A DNA stretch of 64,000 bases from Scylla paramamosain. Its lineage: Eukaryota > Arthropoda > Malacostraca > Decapoda > Portunidae. The stretch's first letter is position 1. Every line of letters begins with the position of its first letter. The translations under genes and the position numbers were made by a program. The stretch is taken from positions 10,169,104-10,233,103 of the forward strand of contig NC_087190.1 of the NCBI RefSeq assembly GCF_035594125.1, read 5' to 3'. This document shows positions 56,468 through 64,000 of the stretch, in pieces. Under the pieces are notes generated by a model, which was given only the letters and a program-made list of their open reading frames with translations, did no database searches and was not told the DNA's origin.

Positions 56468-59417
56468 ATGGCGACTCCTACACCAGCCTCGGAGTCCCCA
56501 TCTGGGGAGGGGACCATAAATGTCCCCAGGTCGGACTGCCTTTCTGTCGACAACCCTAAGTGTCTTGACACCCCCCTCAACTTTTTCTTCATTAACTTCT
56601 GTAACATTCGCGGTCTAAGATCTAATTTTCAATCTGTAGAACACCACCTCTCCTCTTCTAAACCTCATTTTCTTTTCCTCACTGAAACTCAGGTGTCTGA
56701 GGCAACTGACAGTAGCCCCTTTTCTGTTCCCTCCTACTTTCTCTATCCTCATTTTCGATCCAAAGCTGGATGCTGCGTTTGTGTGCGAAATGACTTAACC
56801 TGCTCTCATGCCCATGCTCTTGAATCTTCCGAGTTTTCCACCATCTGGCTACGACTACAGAGTCACTCTCAAACTAAATTTATCTGTGCTGTATACCTCT
56901 CACCTAACTCCTCAGACTATAAGAAATTCTTTGACTACTTAACTTCCAAAGTGGAGCACATTCTGACTCTCTTCCCTTTTGCAGAGATCTCCATTCTTGG
57001 AGACTTCAATGTTCACCACCAGTTTTGGCTTTCCTCTCCCTTCACTGACCATCCTGGTGAACTAGCCTTCAACTTTGCTATCCTCCACGACCTAGAGCAA
57101 TTGGTACAATACCCTACTCGTATTCCTGACCGTCTTGGAGATACACCCAACATTCTTCACCTTTTCCTGACCTCTAATCCTTCTGCTTATGCTGTCACCC
57201 TTTCTTCTCCGTTGGGCTCCTCCGATCACAATCTCATATCAGTATCTTGTCCTATCCCTCCAATCCCTCCTCAGGATCCCCCTATGCGAAGGTGCCTCTG
57301 GCGTTTTGCCTCTGCCAGTTGGGGGGACCTGAGGAGGTATTTTGCTGATTTTCCTTGGAATGACTAATGCTTCTGTGTCAGAGACCCATCTTTGTGTGCT
57401 GAGCACATAACAGAGGTGATAGTGTCTGGCATGGAGGCGTACATTCCTCACTCGTTTTCTCGTCCTAAACCTTCTAAACCTTGGTTTAACACAGCTTGTT
57501 CTCGTGCCATACATGATAGAGAGGTGGCCCACAAAAGGTACTTAAGCCTTCCATCACCAGAATCTCATGCACTTTATATTTCTGCCCGGAACCATGCCAA
57601 GTCTGTTCTCCAACTAGCCAAAAACCTTGGTTTAACACAGCTTGTTCTCGTGCTATACATAATAGAGAGGTGGCTCACAAAAGATACTTAAGCCTTCCAT
57701 CACCAGAATCTCATGCACTTTATATTTCTGCTCAGAACCATGCCAAGTTTGTTCTCCAACTAGCCAAAAACTCCTTCATTAACAGTGTCAAAACATTTTG
57801 GCATCTAGCCAAAAATATCTCCAATAACTTTGCTTCTTCTTCTTTCCCTCCTCTATTTCAACCAGATTGCACCACTGCTATCACATCTATTTCTAAAGCT
57901 GAACTCTTTGCTCAGACCTTTGCTAAAAATGCTACCTTAGATGATTCTGGGCTTGTTCCTCCCTCTCCTCCACCCTCTGACTACTTCATGCTACCTATTA
58001 AAATTCTTCACAATGATGTTTTCCATGCCCTCGCTGGCCTAAACCCTTGGAAGGCTTATGGACCTCCTATTGTTCTCCGAAACTGTGCCTCCGTGCTTGC
58101 ACCTTGCCTAGTCAAACTCTTTCACCTCTGTCTGTCAACATCTACCTTTCCTTCTTGCTGGAAGTTTGCCTACATTCAACCTGTTCCTAAAAAGGGTGAC
58201 CGTTCTAATCCCTCAAACTACCGTCCTATTGCTTTAATTTCCTGCCTATCTAAAGTTTTTGAATCTATCCTCAACAGGAAGATTCTTAAACATCTATCAC
58301 TTCACAATCTTCTATCTGATTGCCAGTATGGGTTCTGTCAAGGCCGCTCTACTGGTGATCTTCTGGCTTTCCTTACTGAGTCTTGGTGATCCTCTTTTAG
58401 AGATTTTGGTGAAACTTTTGCTGTTGCCTTGGACATATCAAGAGCTTTTGATAGAGTCTGGCACAAAGCTTTGATTTCCAAACTACCCTCCTACGGCTTC
58501 TTTCTTTCTCTCTGTAACTTCATCTCAAGTTTCCTTTCTGACCTTTCTATTGCTGCTGTGGAAGACGGTCACTGTTCTCCTAAATCAATTAACAGTGGTG
58601 TTCCTCAGGGTTCTGTCCTGTCACCCACTCTCTTCTTATTATTCATTAATGATCTTCTAAACCAAACTTTTTGTCCTATCCACTCCTACGCTGATGATAC
58701 CACCTTGCACTTTTCCACGTCTTTTCATAGACATCCAACGCTTCAGGAGGTAAACATATCACACAGGGAAGCCACAGAACGCTTGACTTCTGATCTTTCT
58801 AAAATTTCTGATTGGGGCAGAGCAAACTTGGTATTGTTCAATGCCTCAAAAACTCAATTCCTCCATCTATCAACTCGACACAACCTTCCAGACAACTATC
58901 CCCTCTTCTTCAATGACACTCAACTGTCCCCACGTCTCCACCAGTTTTTCTCACCTCCCCAGCTGCTAACTCTGTACAAGGGCCTTATCCGTCCATGTAT
59001 GGAGTATGCTTCACATGTCTGGGGGTGTTCCACTCATACTGCTTTTCTAGACAGGGTGGAATCAAAAGCTTTTCGTCTCATCAACTCCTCTCCTCTGACT
59101 GTCTTCAGCCTCTCTCTCACCGCTGCAATGTTGCATCTCTAGCTGTCTTCTACCACTATTTTCATGCTAACTGCTCTTCTGATCTTGCTAACTGCATGCC
59201 TCCCCTCCTCCCGCAGCCTCGCTGCACAAGACTTTCTTGTTTCTCTCACCCCTATTCTGTCCACCTCTCTAATGCAAGAGTTAACCAGTACTCTCAATCA
59301 TTCATCCCTTTCTCTGGTAAACTCTGGAACTACCTGCCTGCTTCTGTATTTCCACCTTCCTATGACTTGAATTCCTTCAAGAGGGAGGTTTCAAGACACT
59401 TATTCATCAATTTTTGA
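56468..59417 (+). pseudogene. family A endonuclease/reverse transcriptase, broken
   Basis: ATG at 56468 opens M-A-T-P-T-P-A-S-E. The endonuclease is uninterrupted for 299 codons: [39 protein letters not shown] at about 57366 replaces the Tyr codon after F-P-W-N-D. The linker follows, with T-E-V-I-V-S-G-M-E-A-Y-I-P and the 146-bp duplication, which shifts frame. The reverse transcriptase resumes with [13 protein letters not shown], a TGA near 58387 (after E-S-W), [23 protein letters not shown] and [10 protein letters not shown] deletion near 58935 and a shift near 59030 precede the C-terminus. Confidence 0.9.
57479..57770 (+). repeat. 146-bp tandem duplication inside the LINE
   Basis: Two copies starting at CCTTGGTTTAACACAGCTTG (57479 and 57625). 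They differ at about eight positions. As 146 is not a multiple of three, the second copy is out of frame with the first. Confidence 0.93.
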
Positions 59418-59520
59418 CCACTGCTTTGACCCTTTTATGGGACTGGCATTTCAGTGGGCTTTTTTTTTATTGGATTTTTGTTGCCCTTGGCCAGTGTCCT
59501 TTCTACATAAAAAAAAAAAA

Positions 59521-59827
59521 ATTATATGAATGCTGCTTTTTCTCAACTTACTGTTGCAATTTCACTGATCTATTGGTCTATTTGAAAAACTATTTCTGCA
59601 TATCCTGATTTTCTCTCATCTTGTGAAATCTGTTGCTATGCTCTCTTGACATTGTATTTCCTTGCTAATGCAAATCTACATCCGTCTTCTCTTTTTGCCA
59701 TGCATTTGTGCATCACAGCCATGTTTCCTCTTCTCTGTCTTTCTTCCAGCTTGAGTAATTATAACATCTCTAGCCTTTCCTCACAACCTGTGATCAAGGG
59801 AGTAGTGCTAACTGATTTGCATTACAG
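59521..59827. other. intron before the linker exon, nothing recognised
   Basis: About 300 bases between the LINE poly-A and the exon acceptor. A T-rich tract and an ATTACAG acceptor end it. Confidence 0.4.
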
Positions 59828-59966
59828 AAGTGGCACAAGAATGTGACAACACCCCAGAAGAAGGAGACACGCTGGAAGGGGCAGGGGAGGTAGGGACATC
59901 TCTTTACCTGAGCCAGGACACCCCCACACCAGCTGCTGATGAAGTGGATGCCCCCACCAATCAGAG
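59828..59966 (+). CDS. Esyt2: E-Syt-like gene, acidic linker exon before the C2 domain
   Basis: Internal exon of 139 bases between TTACAG and the donor GTGGGT. Two bases complete a codon, then 45 codons read V-A-Q-E-C-D-N-T-P-E-E-G-D-T-L-E-G-A-G-E and D-T-P-T-P-A-A-D-E-V-D-A-P-T-N-Q, ending with AG of a split codon. The other two frames stop early. The composition (Glu, Asp, Pro, Thr) suits a disordered linker; E-Syt proteins have such a region between C2B and C2C. The AG joins the G at 61458 to give AGG (Arg). Its start phase does not match the end of the exon at 50895-51012, so at least one exon is missing between them. Support comes from the splice sites and the downstream phase match, since the linker has no conserved motif. 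Confidence 0.58.
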
Positions 59967-60878
59967 GTGGGTGGATCAGGTGGTGCTACATCAAAACTGC
60001 ACACATTTACAAGTGTCCAAGTTGGCTTAGTGTGTTGAGCAGGCCTGTCTCAATTTACTAACATCCAGTTAAGGAACATTTCAATATACAAATACAATAA
60101 GTTTATTTTTTGTTCAGAATTGCCAGTGCAGAATTATTATTCTTTAAAAAGTCTCTTTCTCCCAAAAAATAAATATATAAGATTGCATGAAAATTAAATA
60201 AATAAAAATATAATGTGAATTTTTTATACTTATTTATCTTCTCTTTTATCAATATTTTTCAAAGAACAGGACTGACACATACATTGCAATTTATCAGTAT
60301 GTATTTTCTCCTTAGAAGAATATTTGTTATGGATTGATTGAGTTGTTTTGATGACTGGTCCTTTGTGGCTTCAGCAATCATAGGCAACACCTTCTTCATT
60401 GAGTTGGGAGTGTACTGTTGGGCAGCAGAGATTTGGGCACTGAGGGAAGTCTTTTTATTTCTGAGAAAATATGTGATGCCTTTTTCAAATTGTGATGTAC
60501 ACAATGAAGAGATCAACAATGAAACTGAAGAACTGACATAACCTAATGTAATCTGGCCCTTAAATGAAAAACACTGATGGTATTTCAGTGTTATACCAGA
60601 CTGGAAAGCATATGTTTGGGGAAAGACTAGTCAGTGACTGAGAATGAGGTATTACAGTGGAGGAGTAGGTGAACTGTAGAGAATGGGAGCAACAGAAGGT
60701 ACAAGGTGGAGAAGCAGCTAGAGAAGACTCTTAGTGAGGCCAACCATGACACTGGGGAATAGTAAGAGAACAATTCATTTACTTATGTTATCCTTCCCAT
60801 GCATTTTAATTGTCAGCCAGTGCTGCAAACATGTATACCAATGCTTAATAAGTATAAGAACTTAATAAATAGTAAATA
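59967..60878. other. intron, nothing recognised
   Basis: A frame of 86 codons on - (60519-60259) has no domain I recognise and no splice support. Otherwise AT-rich. Confidence 0.4.
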
Positions 60879-61320
60879 GGTTGGAATCAAAAGCATTTCA
60901 TCTTATCAATTCTAGATAAATGTCTTCAGCCTCCCTCTCATCACTGCAATGTTTCATCTCTTGCTAGCTTCTATTAGTACTTTCATACTTACTGTTCTTC
61001 TGATCTTGCTAACTGCATGCCTCTTGTCCTCCCACAGCCTCACTGCACAAAGGTTTCTATTTTTTCTCACCCCTATTCTGTCCACTTCCCTAATGCAAAA
61101 GTTAATCAGTATTCTCAATCTTTTGCCCTTTACTGGTAAACTCAGGAACTCCCTGACTGTTTCTGTATTTCCCTTTACCTATGACTTGAACTGTTTCAAG
61201 AGGGAGGCTTCAAGATACTTCTCTAATTTTGGATAATCTTTTGGCACTTCTCTGGGGACTGGCACCTTCAGTGGGCCTTTTTTTTTTTTTAACCCATGGC
61301 TGGAGACCTTCTTACATGAA
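60879..61320 (+). mobile_element. family A LINE, 3' fragment, decayed
   Basis: Begins V-E-S-K-A-F-type sequence (GGAATCAAAAGCATTTCATC) and follows the C-terminal region (L-I-L-L-T-A-C-L-L-S-S, L-P-F-T-G-K-L-R-N-S-L) to D-L-N-C-F-K-R-E-A-S-R-Y. The tail ends GGACTGGCACCTTCAGTGGG and a T-run near 61290. It is strongly diverged. Confidence 0.85.
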
Positions 61321-61457
61321 AAAAAATCAAGAAACAAAATGAGGAAGGGAACAAACAGTAATGCATAATGATGCCTAAGAGAGAAATACAAATGTTTAAC
61401 ATGTACAAGTTCTCTAAAGCCAATGTACGTATACATCGTGGGTGGTGTGTGTTGCAG

Positions 61458-61550
61458 GCACCTCAGCAGCAGTGGCAGCTTGGGCCGCATCAAGCTGTCA
61501 GTACATCATGGTACGCGGAACAACCTGGTGGTGTTGATACACTGTGTTGA
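61458..61550 (+). CDS. Esyt2: E-Syt-like gene, first C2-domain exon
   Basis: Internal exon of 93 bases between TTGCAG and the donor GTGAGT. The G at 61458 completes the AG left at 59966. The reading is H-L-S-S-S-G-S-L-G-R-I-K-L-S-V-H-H, N-N-L-V-V-L-I-H-C-V, and it ends with GA of a split codon completed at 63219 (GAG, Glu). The pattern L-G-x-I-x-L-[ST]-[VI]-x-[YH]-x(4)-x-[NK]-x-L-x-V-x-[IV]-[HI] is the first two strands of a type I C2 domain, as in C2C of extended synaptotagmins. The third SMP exon and this C2 are on the same strand with compatible splicing, which supports one gene. Confidence 0.83.
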   Translation, partial: APQQQWQLGPHQAVSTSWYAEQPGGVDTLC

Positions 61551-61593
61551 GTGAGTGGAGAAAAAGTGATTGATTGATTGTTTATTGGTAATA

Positions 61594-61894
61594 CAGTAAT
61601 ACCTCACTAAATTGGATCCTCCTTTTTAGTTGGATATCGGTTAAGTGGGACCCTTTTAAGAGAAGGGGAAGGACCTATAGACAGCAAGGAAGGTGCACCA
61701 CAAAAACCTCAGCAAATCTGTCTGCAAATGGTATGTGCAAGAAAGAGCTAAAGAGTGCATGGGCTGGACACCCAGCATGCTGCAGGGAGGCTTGCTGCAC
61801 ACCTTGGGATCAAGGAAGTCAAATGTATTGCTAGGTTTGGACAAGTTGGATTTTTAGTTCCCCCCAATTAGTCTGACTTAGTGAGGTTTTACTG
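61594..61894. mobile_element. Tigger-like MITE with TA target duplication
   Basis: 301 bases. The left end is CAGTAATACCTCACTAA, and the right end reads CAGTAAAACCTCACTAA when reversed (one mismatch in 17). The dinucleotide TA flanks both sides (61592-61593 and 61895-61896), as expected for Tc1/mariner/pogo insertion. The interior has no transposase. It lies within the intron between the two C2 exons. Confidence 0.85.
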
Positions 61895-62134
61895 TATTTA
61901 CAAATACTTTTTAGGCTTTACATTTTATACAATATATACATTTATGCTCAGGTCCATTTTGCAAAAGCTCTTGTATGGACCTTAATGCTAACTTTTTGTC
62001 GTTAAGCATGTATAAAGTATGTTACTTATACCTACATAATATATTTACACATACCTAAAAAAAGATATAAAACAATACTACTCTCATCTTGGTTTATTTT
62101 TCACTCATTGAAGTAAATATTAAATTTTTAGGTA

Positions 62135-62296
<162 letters not shown>

Positions 62297-62369
62297 TAAA
62301 GATGTGGTACTATTATCATCCTCTTTTTTATTTCACTACACTACAATGCACTTACTATAATGAGAGATG

Positions 62370-62455
62370 GTGGAGATAAGTAGGTATATTTCATGCAGGA
62401 ACTGTCATGTGTAGGCCTGATGGCATCTTGGGGCTTCTCTTATTTTCTCATGTTT
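62370..62455 (+). mobile_element. CR1-like family C tail fragment
   Basis: About 85 bases matching the end of the element at 32160-32245: GGTGGAGATAAGTAGGTATA, CATGCAGGAACTGTCATG, GGCCTGATGGCATCTTGGGG and TTATTTTCTCATG. A GA microsatellite follows shortly after. Confidence 0.72.
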
Positions 62456-62471
62456 TTATGGTCTTAGAGAA

Positions 62472-62592
<121 letters not shown>

Positions 62593-62819
62593 ATTAAAGA
62601 AAAAAACTAAAAACTACTCAGAGGTTAGAGTTAGCAAAGGATCTATTTATCACTACTCTTGGCCCTAGCAATCATATGTAATCCCTTGCAAATCCTTTCC
62701 ATCTGATATAATTCCCTATAATCCTTTGCAGTCATTTGTAGTATCATGTAGTCTGCTGCAATCCTTTGTAGCCTCATGCAGTCTGTTGTAATCTTGTATT
62801 CCACATAGTTAGAACTTAA

Positions 62820-63178
62820 AAACATAAGAAAATGAGTGAAGCTGCAAGAAGCCCTCAGGCCTACACATGGCAGTCCTTGTATGAAACCTACCTACCTATT
62901 TCCACCTATCATCCCCATCCATAGATTTGGCTAATCTTTTAAAACTCCTTAATGACTCATCACTAATATTCAGAGTAATGAGTCCATTTCATTCATCGAC
63001 CACTCTATTTGAGAACCAATTCTTTTTTATCACTTTTAAATCTAACTTTATCAAGTTTGAACCTATTATTTCTTGTCCTATCCTAATTACTGATCCTGAG
63101 AATTTTGGTTATGTCATCCTTTTTGTATCCCCTATACCAGTTAAAGACCTTCATCAGGTCCCCTCTAAGGATTGATTA
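62820..63178 (-). mobile_element. CR1-like family C LINE 3' end (-)
   Basis: On - it reads D-L-M-K-V-F-N-W-Y, then phrases with frame breaks that match the C-terminal region at 31890-32130. It then gives the non-coding tail with GGTGGAAATAGGTAGGTAGG and GCTTCTTGCAGC-type sequence read inverted (62830-62900). It ends about 40 bases before the acceptor of the second C2 exon. Confidence 0.82.
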
Positions 63179-63218
63179 ATTGTAATCCTTTTATACTGTA
63201 ATTCCTTTTTTCACTCAG

Positions 63219-63426
63219 GATCCTACGAAATGAACAAGGCAGAGAGCTCCCAGACATGTATGTCCAGCTGTACCTGCTCCCAAAGAGGAACAAGAAGAGC
63301 AAACGCGCAAAAAAGCTTGAGTATGATGACAGATTTGAGTATGAGTTGCCGCTGAGAGAAGACGCCACGCTGGAAGTGACCATCATTATTAGCAAGAAGC
63401 ACAAAAAGCGCTCAGTACTGGGGCAG
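63219..63426 (+). CDS. Esyt2: E-Syt-like gene, second C2-domain exon
   Basis: Internal exon of 208 bases between TCACTCAG and the donor GTATGT. After the base completing Glu, 69 codons read I-L-R-N-E-Q-G-R-E-L-P-D-M-Y-V-Q-L-Y-L-L-P-K-R, then K-K-S-K-R-A-K-K-L, D-D-R-F-E-Y-E-L-P-L, A-T-L-E-V-T-I-I-I-S and S-V-L-G-Q, ending in phase 0. P-D-M-Y-V-Q-L-Y-L-L-P corresponds to the [SP]-D-P-Y-V-x-[LV]-Y-L-L-P strand of C2 domains. The Asp residues that bind calcium in loops 1 and 3 are mostly lacking, and the strand after the Lys-rich segment is shortened by about ten residues. Two basic clusters fit a calcium-independent, phosphoinositide-binding C2, as reported for E-Syt C2C. Rabphilin/synaptotagmin-like C2 domains are alternatives. 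Confidence 0.83.
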
Positions 63427-63560
63427 GTATGTTGTGAACTCAGAGGGTGACCAAAATTCACAGGAGCCAAGGTGAATGTCTAAGCTTGAGTAGCAAGGTG
63501 TCAGGCTCATGTTTCCCAGAATGTCTCAACAGCATTGATCCCCAACAAAAGCCTTTACCT
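63427..63560. other. intron after the C2 exon, nothing recognised
   Basis: Short intron sequence leading into a diverged LINE. Confidence 0.4.
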
Positions 63561-64000
63561 CACCACTATCATATCCTCCACTCTCTTCTCTTTCTTGTGC
63601 AGCTCTTGTCAACTGTCCTGCCATCATTCTTCCACTTGTTAGCTTCATTAGACCATCTATATATTTCTCCAGTAAAAGCCTTATCATAACTTTATCCTAC
63701 CATTGTGTCACATCCTTCAAGGCATCAGCAATCATGGACCTCCATTCTTTTCTGTCCTGTGTAGCTTGCATCAATTGTCCTGCCATCATTCTTTCACTTA
63801 TCAGCTTCCTTAAACTATCCACATATCTCTCACTTGGCCTTCCTCTTTCTCTTCTCTTTATCATTATTTCCATCAAAGCCAGACTTTCTTTTCTTCTCTT
63901 ATCATAACATGTGGGAAAAACTTAAATTGTCTTTTGTGCACTATTTGTATGATTTCCTTATCTTCATGTTTCTTCTCTATAAACTTCTCACAACCAGTTT
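63561..64000 (-). mobile_element. LINE C-terminal region, two overlapping partial copies (-)
   Basis: On - the reading near 63850-63700 is G-R-P-S-E-R-Y-V-D-S-L-R-K-L-I, S-E-R-M-M-A-G-Q-L-M-Q-A and Q-D-R-K-E-W-R-S-M, a common C-terminal pattern of non-LTR reverse transcriptases. A second, related stretch at 63690-63570 repeats S-G-R-M-M-A-G-Q-L-T-R-A with about 157 bases of offset. The element continues beyond the window. The clade was not determined. Confidence 0.65.

Larger units (their letters stand above)
56236..59520 (+). mobile_element. family A Jockey-like LINE, near full length (+)
   Basis: Starts at GACACCTGCTGAAACG, about a dozen bases short of the 5' end seen in other copies, and ends with a poly-A run at about 59508-59521. 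It keeps a linker segment of about 20 codons that the copies at 42460 and 51272 lack. It also has a 146-bp tandem duplication and an internal deletion of about 130-160 bases near 58935. Confidence 0.9.

Noticed and set aside
60259..60519. 86-codon frame on - as a host gene
   Set aside because: No recognisable domain, no splice context and AT-rich surroundings; probably chance.

Overview
The window looks like nuclear DNA of an arthropod, most likely a decapod crustacean and quite possibly a crab. The reasons are very long dinucleotide microsatellites, dense and nested non-LTR retrotransposons, PIF/Harbinger, Tigger/pogo-like and Tnp2-like DNA transposons, TTAGG-type motifs, and exons with GT/AG splice sites. 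No bacterial, phage or organellar features are present. The order-level assignment is inference.

One host gene can be recovered on the + strand. Six short exons (1085-1142, 1581-1714, 50895-51012, 59828-59966, 61458-61550, 63219-63426) encode the second half of an SMP lipid-transfer domain, a low-complexity acidic linker, and most of a C2 domain. Reading phases match at four of the five junctions. The best identity is an extended synaptotagmin (E-Syt) of endoplasmic reticulum-plasma membrane contact sites. Two SMP exons are separated by an apparent 49.2-kb intron. The C2A/C2B exons expected between 51012 and 59828 were not found.

Almost everything else lies in this gene's introns. 3.0-7.5 kb: a decayed Harbinger element with convergent transposase and Myb/SANT-like genes. 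7.6-9.4 kb: a decayed LINE (-). 9.4-13.6 kb: an RTE-like LINE (+) carrying an inserted Jockey-like fragment. 14.1-14.6 and 18.5-19.05 kb: two deleted Tigger-like copies in opposite orientation. 20.2-20.7 kb: a tRNA-like sequence and a composite TG array. 22.8-28.9 kb: a LINE whose first ORF has PHD and esterase-like parts, followed by a truncated second copy. 31.7-32.2 kb: a CR1-like LINE tail. 32.4-36.4 kb: Ty3/Gypsy gag-pol (-). 37.0-38.5 kb: AT-rich minisatellite, inverted repeat and hairpin. 38.4-39.5 kb: Tnp2-like transposase (-). 40.1-42.1 kb: head-to-head inverted repeats with TTAGG-like motifs. 42.2-48.1 kb: a Jockey-like LINE nested inside an older copy of its own family. 51.3-54.5 and 56.2-59.5 kb: two further near full-length copies.

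The Jockey-like LINE, called family A here, has at least nine copies in both orientations. All have lesions, but some need only two or three repairs, which suggests recent activity. I see no clearly new biological system. The points most worth following are the interrupted E-Syt-like gene with its altered C2 domain, the PHD/esterase LINE, the PIP-box-like tail shared by two Tigger fragments, and the inverted-repeat cluster at 40-42 kb.
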